Part shown: in pieces, positions 24,955 through 33,898 of the stretch
Position numbering within the stretch: position 1 is the stretch's first letter
How the letters are laid out: each line of letters starts with the position of its first letter
Origin: Lachnospiraceae bacterium
Lineage (GTDB): Bacteria > Bacillota > Clostridia > Lachnospirales > Lachnospiraceae
DNA length: 64,000 nucleotides
Direction of reading: 5' to 3'
NCBI GenBank assembly: GCA_024696005.1
Contig: JAILHF010000022.1
Location: 19,193-83,192 of the forward strand
The notes under the pieces: generated by a model
The model's database searches: none
The model's input: the letters and a program-made list of their open reading frames with translations, nothing else
What the model was told of the DNA's origin: nothing
Made by a program: the position numbers and the translations under genes

Positions 24955-26040
24955 TCATGATACCCCCGATTCGAGTATCTCAATTTTCGGACCATCACAA
25001 TCAATCTCCATCAACGCTCCCGTAGGAAGTATCGTCATGGGCGTTCTGTGAATGTAATCCACATTTTCCAATATGACCAGATCCGGTCGGTGTACTTCCC
25101 TGCACATGACTTGCAGGATGGTTTCCTCATTGTCATCATCCAAAGGACCTGTGATCACAGCTTTCGCCTTATCAAATGCTCCGGCTGCAGCAAATGCGCG
25201 AAGTTCATGTAATCCGGCTAATTTGCTGCCGTAAACACTTCCGTGTTCCAACGCGATGATGGAATCTTCCCAGATATCGGGGCCGGGAAAAAACTTTGTC
25301 CCCATGATCTGCCAAAGCGGGCCTCCGCAAACTGCGATGACATGACCTCGGACCTTTCCGGAGCCCTGCAATACCTTGTAGCCGGTTCCGGGTGTCCAGG
25401 GGATCACGTCTTCCGGATCCTCGATCTCATCATTATCCGGGAAACGTTCATGCTCCTCATTTTTCGCTCCCTTTTTGATCGTGTAAGTGGTATTCCAGTC
25501 AATGGGCGTGTTCTTTTCGGAGGGCTTGATCTCGCCTATTACTTCGTTTGAAAACAAGGTCCGCCGGATCGCCGCTTCGGTATACTCATCCAGTTTTCCG
25601 GGCTGTGCGAGCGGGGTCAGAACAGAAGGCCCGTAATAAGCACGGACACCTGCATATGCAAATACAGCCATCCATGTAGCAATATCGGAAAAACCCATGA
25701 ATACTTTCAGATGATCGTGAATGACCTGCGGATCGATATACGGAAGGACACGATAGGAATCATCTCCGCCTAAATTACAGATAATTCCTTTGACGGAATC
25801 ATTCTTCAAAGCCCACATCAGATCCTCGGCTCTTTTCTCGGGATGCTCATAAAGGTACACACTCCCTTTAAGCGCATTAGGAGTTTCAACCACTTTTACA
25901 TGAAAGATTTTTTCGAATCTCCTTTTACCCAGCAGATACCTGGGAAGCATATCTTCATCTCCGGCACGGCCGCTTGAAATGGAAATAAATGCGATGGTAT
26001 CGCCCTCGTTCAGTTTTGACGGAATGATCAGATTTTTCAT
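24955..26040 (-). CDS. S66 family LD-carboxypeptidase (MccF-like)
   Basis: A 361-residue serine peptidase. The S66 triad is visible: Ser118 (GFSD), Glu265 (ALEHG) and His331 (DYIHRTP). The insert at 180-215 and overall length fit the MccF branch, which cleaves acyl-sulfamoyl adenylates and gives immunity to microcin C-type peptides, more than the peptidoglycan-recycling LdcA branch. No microcin genes are nearby, so the substrate is open. A TATAAT box on the - strand at 26080-26085 lies 40 bases upstream. It is followed by a nucleotidyltransferase gene in the same operon. Confidence 0.82.
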   Translation of the reverse strand: MKNLIIPSKLNEGDTIAFISISSGRAGDEDMLPRYLLGKRRFEKIFHVKVVETPNALKGSVYLYEHPEKRAEDLMWALKNDSVKGIICNLGGDDSYRVLPYIDPQVIHDHLKVFMGFSDIATWMAVFAYAGVRAYYGPSVLTPLAQPGKLDEYTEAAIRRTLFSNEVIGEIKPSEKNTPIDWNTTYTIKKGAKNEEHERFPDNDEIEDPEDVIPWTPGTGYKVLQGSGKVRGHVIAVCGGPLWQIMGTKFFPGPDIWEDSIIALEHGSVYGSKLAGLHELRAFAAAGAFDKAKAVITGPLDDDNEETILQVMCREVHRPDLVILENVDYIHRTPMTILPTGALMEIDCDGPKIEILESGVS

Positions 26041-26134
26041 TTTGGAACCTCTGTCTGCAGATCAAAAAACAATAAAAACATTATACCATATAAAGTCAGT
26101 TTTTTTCCCCGGAAAAAAACGATCTTTTGCGCTG

Positions 26135-26163
26135 TTGACAGAAAAAAAGCATGATGCTAATAT
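26135..26163 (+). promoter_or_regulatory. Promoter of the padR operon
   Basis: TTGACA, 17 bases, TAATAT. The last base of the -10 box is the first base of the palindrome at 26163-26180. Confidence 0.75.
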
Positions 26164-26180
26164 AGTCCACAAATGGACTA
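26163..26180. promoter_or_regulatory. Candidate PadR operator
   Basis: TAGTCCA, four bases, TGGACTA: a perfect seven-base inverted repeat at the expected transcription start and just before the AAGGAGG site. Binding there would block transcription, which fits autoregulation. Confidence 0.65.
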
Positions 26181-26192
26181 AAGGAGGAAGGC

Positions 26193-26738
26193 ATGTTAAA
26201 GCATGGGATTCTCGGACTGCTGAACTATGCAGACATGAACGGATACGAAATACTGGAAACCTTCCGGCATTCGCTGGATCATTTCTGGAACGCCCAGAAA
26301 AGCCAGATCTACCGGGAACTTGCGGCACTGGAGAATGCGGGTTTTATCAGGGGCACATGGATCGAACAAAACGGAAGGCCGGACAAGAAAATGTTCTCCA
26401 TCACGGATGAGGGTCGTGCGGAGCTTACGGAATGGCTTTCGGAGGATATGAAAGAGACACCAAGGATCCCGCTCCTTATGAAGACCTTTTTCCTGGGAGA
26501 AAGGACACAGGAGGAAAACATCGCCTTTTTTGAAAAGCTGAAAAAAGCGTATCAGCTGAAATACAAAGGCTTTTCCGCCGCGGATGAGAGCCGTGAGGAG
26601 TACGGCGAAGAGCTGCAGGATGCGTACCGGTCCATGTTCTGGGGCTTCACCATTTCCTACGGACGCAGAAAAGCGAAGATGCTGGTTGAATGGTGTGATG
26701 AATGCATCGCAAAGTTGAAGGAGATGCGAAATGCGTAA
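26193..26738 (+). CDS. PadR family transcriptional regulator
   Basis: A 181-residue protein. The first 85 residues form the PadR winged helix (GILGLLNYADMNGYEIL, SQIYRELAALENAGFI, RPDKKMFSITDEGRAEL), followed by a helical C-terminal (Vir_act_alpha_C-like) dimerisation region. AAAGGAGG lies ahead of the ATG. It overlaps the downstream hydrolase gene by eight bases. A palindrome over the transcription start suggests that it represses itself and the hydrolase. Confidence 0.9.
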   Translation: MLKHGILGLLNYADMNGYEILETFRHSLDHFWNAQKSQIYRELAALENAGFIRGTWIEQNGRPDKKMFSITDEGRAELTEWLSEDMKETPRIPLLMKTFFLGERTQEENIAFFEKLKKAYQLKYKGFSAADESREEYGEELQDAYRSMFWGFTISYGRRKAKMLVEWCDECIAKLKEMRNA

Positions 26739-27693
26739 AGGCTTAAAGATCTTTCTGATCATTCCTGCCGTTGTGCTGACGGCCTTCCTGCTGCTTGCCG
26801 TCGGGGGATCCTGGTATATCGGGGAACAGGTATTTGAAGCGTCCACGCAGCTTGTCACCCCGGAGGAGACGCGCACGGTCAGTGACAGCTTCTGGAAAAA
26901 AATGAACATGGATCCGGACGCCTTCCGGGCAGAGTATGTTGTGGAAAGCATCTCCGAAACGTCCACCTTTGACGGACATGTCATCCCGGGCGAGTACATC
27001 AACGCCGGAGGGGAGCATGACAAAGCGGTGATCCTGATCCATGGTCTGGGCGGAAACCGCTATTCCAATTATCCCCTTGCGAAGTATTTTGTTGAAAGGG
27101 GATTTGATGTGATCACCTACGACCAGAGAAGTTCCAATGAGAACACGGCCGAAAGGACCACCTACGGTTATTGGGAAAAACACGATGTCATTGACCTGAT
27201 GGATTATGCACAGAAGAAGCATCCCGGGATAAAGCTCGGCTTATGGGGCACTTCGTTCGGAGGCGCCACTGCCGTTCAGGCGGTCGCGGCACTTGAGGAT
27301 CAGAGCCGCGTCAGTTTCATGATCCTGGACTGCCCTCTGGGAAATGTCGAATACATGATCTCGAGCGAGCTGGACCGGATGGATCTCGGAATACCCACGG
27401 AATACATGCTGTGGCTGGGGAACATCTTCAATAAGCAGAAGCTGGGATTTTCCTACGAGGATGCCGATTCCATCAGGATCGCAAAGGAAGTGACGGTCCC
27501 TGCGCTGGTGATCAACAGCAGGGTTGATGAAATGACACCGTATTTCATGGGCAAAGAAATCTATGACAACATGAAGGCTGACAAAAAAGAGATCTGGACG
27601 GTGGATGACAGCGAACACGCGTGCATATGGGAAGACCATGGAGAGGAATACAGAAGCAGAATGGATGAGTTCCTTTCATCCGTGGCCGATTGA
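26731..27693 (+). CDS. Membrane-anchored alpha/beta hydrolase
   Basis: A 320-residue protein with one N-terminal membrane helix (about 6-30) and an extracytoplasmic alpha/beta-hydrolase domain. The oxyanion segment is LIHGLGGNR, the nucleophile Ser175 lies in GTSFGG, and Asp266 and His296 (NSRVDEMTP, SEHACIW) complete the triad. It resembles YqkD-like lysophospholipase or esterase relatives. Translation is coupled to padR by overlap. The likely substrates are lipids or toxic esters; this is inference. Confidence 0.85.
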   Translation: MRKGLKIFLIIPAVVLTAFLLLAVGGSWYIGEQVFEASTQLVTPEETRTVSDSFWKKMNMDPDAFRAEYVVESISETSTFDGHVIPGEYINAGGEHDKAVILIHGLGGNRYSNYPLAKYFVERGFDVITYDQRSSNENTAERTTYGYWEKHDVIDLMDYAQKKHPGIKLGLWGTSFGGATAVQAVAALEDQSRVSFMILDCPLGNVEYMISSELDRMDLGIPTEYMLWLGNIFNKQKLGFSYEDADSIRIAKEVTVPALVINSRVDEMTPYFMGKEIYDNMKADKKEIWTVDDSEHACIWEDHGEEYRSRMDEFLSSVAD

Positions 27694-27717
27694 GCATTGA
27701 AATTTTTGAAATAATGC

Positions 27718-27746
27718 TTGACACCCGGTAACTTTTGCGATAATAT
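27718..27746 (+). promoter_or_regulatory. Promoter of tRNA-Lys
   Basis: TTGACA, 17 bases, TAATAT, about 45 bases before the mature tRNA. A leader hairpin (CGTGCG...CGCACG, 27753-27790) lies between. Confidence 0.75.
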
Positions 27747-27792
27747 AACACTCGTGCGTGAAAGCGTATGGTAACTTATGTTATCGCACGAT

Positions 27793-27865
27793 GCACCGCT
27801 AGCTCAGTTGGTAGAGCACCTGACTCTTAATCAGGGTGTCCAGGGTTCGAGCCCCTGGCGGTGCA
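27793..27865 (+). tRNA. tRNA-Lys (CTT)
   Basis: A 73-base cloverleaf: acceptor GCACCGC/GCGGTGC with discriminator A, D arm with AGTTGGTAGAGC, anticodon stem CCTGA/TCAGG with loop CTCTTAA (anticodon CTT), T arm CAGGG-TTCGAGC-CCCTG. The CCA end is not encoded. Confidence 0.96.
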
Positions 27866-27869
27866 CTGA

Positions 27870-27915
27870 AACATTCGTTTTGACAGCGAAGACTGTTGGG
27901 GCGGATGTTTTTTAT
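27870..27915 (+). terminator. Terminator of tRNA-Lys
   Basis: AACATTCG pairs with CGGATGTT (one G-T pair) with an inner GACAG/CTGTT stem, followed by a T run. Confidence 0.75.
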
Positions 27916-27952
27916 TTCTGTTTTTCCCCCACGGGCTTGTTTACATAATTCA

Positions 27953-27981
27953 TTGAAAGCACCCGGCCGAGATGCTATAAT
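27953..27981 (+). promoter_or_regulatory. Promoter upstream of the large GT2 genes
   Basis: TTGAAA, 17 bases, TATAAT. The leader of about 85 bases holds two hairpins: 27984-28018, with arms GGAAAgCGG and CCGTTTCC, and 28038-28063, with arms GCCGTG and CACGGC, the latter ten bases before the start codon. Confidence 0.7.
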
Positions 27982-28072
27982 TGGGAAAGCGGGCCTGCCT
28001 GACGGACGGTCCGTTTCCAAAATGAACGATAAGGAGCGCCGTGGCTCTTTCCGGGGGCACGGCATCTGAAAT

Positions 28073-30049
28073 ATGGGTAATTGGCGAAAGACCGCAAAAA
28101 CGGAATTTGAACGGGAGAGAAAGCTGCAGCTGGATCCCTACCGCAGGTGGCGGAAGGAGCGGGAAAAGGAGCAGGCCGGAGACGTGAAGCTGCTGGAAAG
28201 CTTTACCCTTCTGAACATGGAAGAGCCTCTTCCGGAGCCGCTGCCCGAGACGGAATTCCTGATCCTGCTGCGCAGTGACGGGCAGGTGCCCGGCAGCGCG
28301 ATGCAGGAGATGCTGGATCTGTTCCGCAAGGACGAAGAGGTGCAGCTGATCTACGGCGATGAAGATGTGGAGCGCGACGGGGAGCGCTGTGACCCCTGGT
28401 TCAAGCCCGACTGGTCGCCCGACAGCTTCGAATCCCTGCCATATTTCGGGAGCATGATCGCAATGCGCCGGGAATGGTTCATGAACGCCTTGTCCATGAA
28501 GGACGTGCACGATCCGGCGAGCCTGATGGAATGCATCGCTGCGCATACCTTCCGCTCGGATACCTATCCCCTGCATCTGGACCGCATCACCTACACGGGA
28601 AAGACACCCTGGGAGGATCTGCCCGTAAAGCATATCATACCGCCTTTTGGCGGGGACCGGCCGCCGCTGGTTTCGGTCGTGATCCCTTCAAAGGATCATC
28701 CCGAGCTGCTTGAAAACTGCATCCGCAGCTTAAAGAGCCTCACCGAATACCCCTTCTATGAGCTGATCGTCGTGGATAACGGCAGCTGTGCCGAAAAGCG
28801 CGTCCGGGTGGAAAAGCTGCGCCTGGAGTACGGCTTCCGCTATCTGTACCGGGCCGAGGACTTCAATTTCGCGAGGATGTGCAACCGCGGCGCGGCAGAG
28901 TCAAAGGGCGAGGTGCTGCTCTTTCTGAACGACGACATCGAGGTAAAGACGCCGGACTGGCTGCTGATCATGGCGGCCACGGCCCTGCAGGAGCATGTGG
29001 GCGCCGTGGGTGCGAAGCTTCTGTATCCGCTGGCGAAGGGCGAGAGCGTGCACCGCATACAGCACGCCGGCATCACCAACATCGCGCCGGGCCCCGTGCA
29101 CAAGCTCTGCGGCCTGCCCGATGAAGGCAGCTATTATCACGGAAAGAATCTGGCGGACCGGGATGTGCTGGCCGTGACGGCAGCCTGCCTGGCTGTCCGG
29201 AAAGAACGCTTTGACGCGGTGGGCGGCTTCTGCGAGGAGCTGGCCGTTGCCTACAACGACGTGGATCTGTGCTTTTCCCTTTATGAGAAAGGGTGGTATA
29301 ATGTGCAGAGGAACGACGCGGTGCTGATCCATCACGAATCGGCAAGCCGCGGGGAGGACATTTCCGGGGAGAAGAGGCAGCGGCGGCAGAAGGAATGGCA
29401 GCTCCTCTACGAGAGGCATCCGAAGCTGTACGCAAAGGACCCCTTCTACAGTCGGAACCTGGAGAACTACCGCCTGTACACGGAATACAAGCCGGGCTGC
29501 GCCTGCGATTTTGAGAAGCCGGGCGTGCGCTCGCAGATCAGCGCAATGAAGGCCCCGAAAGAGAGCCCGCGCGGCAGGCTGGAACGGAAGCTGGGCCTGG
29601 ATCTGAATCCGGCATGGCACATCGACAGCGCGGACCGTGTGCTCTCGTTTTCGGAAGAGGGAAAAGCCGAGGCGGAATGGCGCATCGAAGGCTGGGCCGC
29701 GCCGGCAAAGGCGCCGCTTTGGGATTACGAGACCGGGCTGATCCTGCGGGGGAAAGACGACGAAGCATATCTGGCAAAAAGTTTTCCGAAAGTGCGTGAG
29801 GACGTGGTGCCGGTGCTGCCGGAACAGCCGGGAGCGGCGATGAGCGGCTTTGTGCTGCGCATCCCCGAAGGCGCGGTCCCGGACGGCGAATATGAGCTGT
29901 CGCTATGCTTTATGCGCAGGGACGGGAAGAAGGAATTTGTTTATCACATCAAAGAGCGGCTGATCCTCGAAAAGGAAAAGCTCCCGCTCGTTGTAAGCGA
30001 CGCGGAAGGTTGCGTACATATGCCGGACGAATTCAGGAGATTGAAATAG
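28073..30049 (+). CDS. Large glycosyltransferase family 2 protein
   Basis: A 658-residue protein. Residues 60-150 look like the tail of a first, reduced GT2-like domain (LIYGDEDVE, FKPDWSPDSFES). A complete GT2 domain follows at about 200-430 with VSVVIPSKDHPELL, ELIVVDNGS, FLNDDIEV (metal and nucleotide-sugar site) and YNDVDLCF. The last 150 residues are a beta-rich extension of unknown role. There is no obvious AGGAGG at the start, and a hairpin lies just before it. It is 15 bases upstream of a paralogue. It likely acts in O-antigen or rhamnan-type chain assembly at the membrane face. Confidence 0.85.
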   Translation: MGNWRKTAKTEFERERKLQLDPYRRWRKEREKEQAGDVKLLESFTLLNMEEPLPEPLPETEFLILLRSDGQVPGSAMQEMLDLFRKDEEVQLIYGDEDVERDGERCDPWFKPDWSPDSFESLPYFGSMIAMRREWFMNALSMKDVHDPASLMECIAAHTFRSDTYPLHLDRITYTGKTPWEDLPVKHIIPPFGGDRPPLVSVVIPSKDHPELLENCIRSLKSLTEYPFYELIVVDNGSCAEKRVRVEKLRLEYGFRYLYRAEDFNFARMCNRGAAESKGEVLLFLNDDIEVKTPDWLLIMAATALQEHVGAVGAKLLYPLAKGESVHRIQHAGITNIAPGPVHKLCGLPDEGSYYHGKNLADRDVLAVTAACLAVRKERFDAVGGFCEELAVAYNDVDLCFSLYEKGWYNVQRNDAVLIHHESASRGEDISGEKRQRRQKEWQLLYERHPKLYAKDPFYSRNLENYRLYTEYKPGCACDFEKPGVRSQISAMKAPKESPRGRLERKLGLDLNPAWHIDSADRVLSFSEEGKAEAEWRIEGWAAPAKAPLWDYETGLILRGKDDEAYLAKSFPKVREDVVPVLPEQPGAAMSGFVLRIPEGAVPDGEYELSLCFMRRDGKKEFVYHIKERLILEKEKLPLVVSDAEGCVHMPDEFRRLK

Positions 30050-30064
30050 AGATCAGGATTTCTA

Positions 30065-32044
30065 ATGGAAGAAAAGAAAGAACAAACTACAGAAGAACTT
30101 CAGAAGGAACTTGAAGAAGCGCAGTATCAGAACCTGCTGCTTTCCACCCGCCTGTCCGAACTGCAGGAGCTGGCGGAAGACAAGCAGCGGCAGATCGACC
30201 GCATCAAGAACAGCACGCCCTGGAAGCTCTCCAAGCCTCTGCGCGTTTGCATGCACTGGGCGAAGCGCCAGTCTTCGCGCATCCGCAACCTGGGCGGCCC
30301 CCGGGGGATCGCCCGCAAGCTGAAGAGCAAGGGCATCGAAAAAAGAGCCCGGGTGCAGCACGGCACCGCGAGCTTTCCGAATGAGGAAGAGGCAGCACGT
30401 CAGCGGGAGCGGAAGTTTTCGAAGGATATCTGCATCTCGATCCTGGTCCCGCTTTACAACACACCGAAGGATTTCCTGAAGGATACCCTGGATGCGGTGC
30501 GAAACCAGACTTACGAAAACTGGGAGCTGTGCCTGGCGGACGGCTCGGACGCGGAGCATGGCTATGTCGGTGAATACTGCAGCGAGATCGCGAATCAGGA
30601 TCCCCGCGTGAAATACGAAAAGCTCGAAAAGAACATGGGCATCTCGGGCAACACCAATGCCTGCCTTGCGATGGCAACGGGCAGCTACATCGGTCTTTAC
30701 GACCACGACGACATCCTGCATCCCTCGGCCCTCTATTATTATATGGAGGCGATCTGCGACGAGGACGCAGATTACATTTACTGCGACGAGACGACTTTCC
30801 ACGGCAGCAGCGTGGATAACATGATCACGCTGCATTTCAAGCCGGATTTTTCGCCGGACAACCTGCGGGCGAACAATTACATCTGCCATTTCTCGGTATT
30901 CAAGCGCAGCCTGCTGGAGGGCACCGAGCTCTTCCGCACGCAGTTTGACGGCAGCCAGGACCACGACATGATCCTCCGGCTGACCGCGCGGGCGCAGCAT
31001 ATCGTGCATATCCCGCGCATCCTGTATTACTGGCGTTCCCACAAGGGCAGCGTGGCGGCCGACATCTCGGCCAAGGAATACGCGATCGAGGCGGCAAAGG
31101 GAGCCGTGGCCGATCATCTGCGCAGCCTGGGCTACGACAATTTCCGCATCGAATCCACGCGGGCATTCGAGACGATCTTCCGCATTCACTATCCGCTGCT
31201 GCGTTCGGCGAAGGTATCGATCCTGATCCCTAACCGCGAGCAGAAGGACGTGCTGAAGCGCTGCATCGATTCGATCCTGGAAAAGACCACCTATCCGGAT
31301 TACGAGATCCTTGTGGTGGAGAACAATTCCAGCTCGGCCGGGATCTTCGCCTATTACGAGGAGCTGAAGAAGCATCCGAAGATACGCGTGCTGACCTACA
31401 AGGGCGAGTTCAATTATTCCAAGGTCAATAACTTTGCTGCAAAGGAAGCCTCGGGCGAATACCTGCTGCTTCTGAACAATGATACCGAGGTGATCACGCT
31501 CAACTGGCTCGAGGAGCTTCTGATGTACGCCGAGCGCGATGATGTGGGTGCCGTGGGGGCCAAGCTCTATTACCCCGACCGCACCATACAGCACGCGGGC
31601 ATCGTTCTGGGGCTCGGCGCGCACCGCACGGCGGGACACAGCCATTACCGCGTGAATTACGAAAACCTGGGCTACATGGGGCGTCTGTGCTATGCGCAGG
31701 ACGTGTCGGCCGTGACCGGCGCCTGCCTGATGGTAAAGAAGAGCCGTTATGAGGAAGTGGGAGGCCTGGATGAGGGCTTCCGCGTTGCCTTGAATGACGT
31801 GGACTTCTGCCTGAAGCTTCGGGAGAAGGGCTATCTGAACATCTGGACGCCCTTCTGCGAGCTCTTCCATTACGAATCCGCCAGCCGCGGGACCGACCTT
31901 TCCGGCCCCGGAGCCGAGCGCTACGAGCAGGAGTGCGAGGTGTTCCGGAAAAAGTGGAAAGAGATCCTGGCGAAGGGGGATCCCTATTACAACGTCAATT
32001 TTTCGCTGGATCGCAGCGATTACAGCCTGAAGGAAGCAAAATGA
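30065..32044 (+). CDS. Two-domain glycosyltransferase family 2 protein
   Basis: A 659-residue protein with an N-terminal coiled coil (about 1-60) and a basic linker, then two GT2 domains: the first at about 122-300 (SILVPLYNTPKDFL, LADGSD, LYDHDDIL, QDHDMILR) and the second at about 380-620 (SILIPNREQKDVL, ILVVENNSS, LLNNDTEV, LNDVDFCL). Both metal-binding motifs look intact, so two linkages may be made by one chain. Domain order and motifs match the preceding gene, of which it is a paralogue. Cytoplasmic, probably membrane-associated. Confidence 0.88.
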   Translation: MEEKKEQTTEELQKELEEAQYQNLLLSTRLSELQELAEDKQRQIDRIKNSTPWKLSKPLRVCMHWAKRQSSRIRNLGGPRGIARKLKSKGIEKRARVQHGTASFPNEEEAARQRERKFSKDICISILVPLYNTPKDFLKDTLDAVRNQTYENWELCLADGSDAEHGYVGEYCSEIANQDPRVKYEKLEKNMGISGNTNACLAMATGSYIGLYDHDDILHPSALYYYMEAICDEDADYIYCDETTFHGSSVDNMITLHFKPDFSPDNLRANNYICHFSVFKRSLLEGTELFRTQFDGSQDHDMILRLTARAQHIVHIPRILYYWRSHKGSVAADISAKEYAIEAAKGAVADHLRSLGYDNFRIESTRAFETIFRIHYPLLRSAKVSILIPNREQKDVLKRCIDSILEKTTYPDYEILVVENNSSSAGIFAYYEELKKHPKIRVLTYKGEFNYSKVNNFAAKEASGEYLLLLNNDTEVITLNWLEELLMYAERDDVGAVGAKLYYPDRTIQHAGIVLGLGAHRTAGHSHYRVNYENLGYMGRLCYAQDVSAVTGACLMVKKSRYEEVGGLDEGFRVALNDVDFCLKLREKGYLNIWTPFCELFHYESASRGTDLSGPGAERYEQECEVFRKKWKEILAKGDPYYNVNFSLDRSDYSLKEAK

Positions 32045-32102
32045 TGCCGTGAAAGCGGATTTCGGATCCGCAGCGCATGGCAGGGCAAAAAGGAGGGTGA
32101 AG

Positions 32103-33812
32103 ATGAGCGGTTTTTCCGATATTCCCGTTTCAGACGATCAGCTGGGATGTGATTCCTACTACAGCAGCCTGAGCAATTTTGTGGTGAGCTGTCCCACACC
32201 CATGACCGTGGCGGTCCAGGGCGGCTGGGGTTCCGGAAAGAGCACCGCCATGAAGGTGGTGCAGAAGAACATCGAAGAAAAGGCCTGCTGCATCGAATTC
32301 AACACCTGGAGATTCGCCAAGACCGCGGGGAATTCCCTGATCCTTCCCCTCCTTCTGGAACTGTCGGCAAAGCTGGACGAGTTCGGCCGGGATAAAAACT
32401 ATTATAAGAAGTTTGCGGATAACAAAGTTCGAAATCTTGTGGAAGGTGCTTTGGGAGCGGTGGCCCTCACCGGTTACGCCTTGATCGAAAAGTACGCAAG
32501 CCTGGCGAATTCCTTAGACAAGGTAACTGACCGGCTGGGAGAAGCCGCCGGGAAAAAAGTGCTCAATCCCGTTTCCGAGTCGGTACAGACCCGGGATCTC
32601 ATTCACAGCCAGCTCGAGGAGCGGATCAACTGCATTTGCGAAAATGAAAAAGAAAAAAAACGGATCGTCTTCTTTATCGACGATCTGGACCGGCTGATCC
32701 CGGAAGACGCCGTCAACCTGCTGGAAGACATCAAGAACATGATGGACTTCGAAAACTGCGTGTTCGTGCTGGCACTGGATAACAGCATCGTGCGAAAGGG
32801 CCTGTCCAAAAAGTACGGCGAGATCGGCGAGGAAGATGCGGAACGCTTCTTCGACAAGCTGATACAGCTGCCGTTCTACCTTCCCACGGGCAGTTACGAT
32901 ATCGAGAAATACTTAAGATCCCTGAACCGGGATGCCGTGATCGGGAGCGAAGAGGATATTCTGAGCCTGAAGGAAAACCTGCGGCTGTTCGGGGAGAGCA
33001 ATCCGAGGAGCATCAAGCGGATGCTCAACACCCTGCTCCTCTATAAAGGAATGGATCCGGACCTGGACGTCTCCCGTTACTTCCCGGTCATACTGCTGCA
33101 GTTCCGCTACAAGAAATATTACGACCGCATCATCGCGTATACGAAGAGCTACTTAAGCGACCCGATGCGGATCCTGGAGCAGGATTACTGGGACGGCCTG
33201 GCCGGATGCGGGAAGGAAGCAGAATACACCGACCTGATCGGCGGACTCCGCGCAAAGAGAGGACCTTTTCAGGGAAATGCCGAAACCTTTATCGATGTGC
33301 TGCGGGTGACCACCGTCACCGGTGAGAGCGATCTGTTCCGCCTGCAGGAGGAGACCAGGGAGCTGAAGGAGCTGCTGCAAGCCTTCCTGCAAAAGGAGAA
33401 CGAACGCTACACCGGGGAAGAAGGCGGAGTGGATGAACGGGGGAGATTCCGTTTCGGCTCCACCCAGATCGAAGCCGTGACGCCGAATTCGGAAAAGGAC
33501 CACGTCAACATCAACTTCCGAAATATAAACAGGGAAGAGATCAACATCTTCGGAGCGGAAGAGGAGGCTCGGGGCCTGACGCCGGAGTGCGGGGTAAGCT
33601 ATCGGGACTGTCTGGAAGCGCTGAGCGGGATGAAGGTCTACGAAGACTACCAAACGCAGAGAGAGGATCCCAATGAGACCTGCATCCTTTCCGCCGGGCC
33701 AAACAGCATCTGTCTGTACCGGGTATCCGCGGAGCAGTACCGCGGCCTGTTCCTGGCAGGAAGGATGATACGGAACATCCGCAAGGAGAAGCCTCTGTTT
33801 TCGGAGGAGTGA
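32103..33812 (+). CDS. KAP family P-loop NTPase
   Basis: A 569-residue protein starting at ATG 32103 behind AAGGAGGG. Walker A GGWGSGKST is at 40-48; FNTWRF at about 66-71 and the Walker B strand RIVFFIDDLDRL at 187-198 are KAP hallmarks. A weakly hydrophobic segment (about 112-135) inside the domain fits the membrane insertion common in the family. The C-terminal 180 residues have no recognised domain. KAP NTPases are often membrane-linked and some act in phage exclusion or plasmid functions. It is next to parB, in the place where parA is usually found, yet it is not a ParA protein. Confidence 0.82.
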   Translation: MSGFSDIPVSDDQLGCDSYYSSLSNFVVSCPTPMTVAVQGGWGSGKSTAMKVVQKNIEEKACCIEFNTWRFAKTAGNSLILPLLLELSAKLDEFGRDKNYYKKFADNKVRNLVEGALGAVALTGYALIEKYASLANSLDKVTDRLGEAAGKKVLNPVSESVQTRDLIHSQLEERINCICENEKEKKRIVFFIDDLDRLIPEDAVNLLEDIKNMMDFENCVFVLALDNSIVRKGLSKKYGEIGEEDAERFFDKLIQLPFYLPTGSYDIEKYLRSLNRDAVIGSEEDILSLKENLRLFGESNPRSIKRMLNTLLLYKGMDPDLDVSRYFPVILLQFRYKKYYDRIIAYTKSYLSDPMRILEQDYWDGLAGCGKEAEYTDLIGGLRAKRGPFQGNAETFIDVLRVTTVTGESDLFRLQEETRELKELLQAFLQKENERYTGEEGGVDERGRFRFGSTQIEAVTPNSEKDHVNINFRNINREEINIFGAEEEARGLTPECGVSYRDCLEALSGMKVYEDYQTQREDPNETCILSAGPNSICLYRVSAEQYRGLFLAGRMIRNIRKEKPLFSEE

Positions 33813-33824
33813 AAGAAGAAACTC

Positions 33825-33853
33825 TTGCCCTGCGCAGACGAAAGTGATATACT
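33825..33853 (+). promoter_or_regulatory. Promoter of parB
   Basis: TTGCCC, 17 bases, TATACT, 45 bases before parB, giving it transcription independent of the KAP gene. Confidence 0.6.
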
Positions 33854-33898
33854 CGTACCCGTATGTGAAAAACCCGGTAGAAAAAGATCGGAGATTTT

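Noticed and set aside
27984..28063. c-di-GMP riboswitch ahead of the glycosyltransferase
   Set aside because: The hairpins do not show the conserved GEMM core sequences; kept only as an unassigned structured leader.
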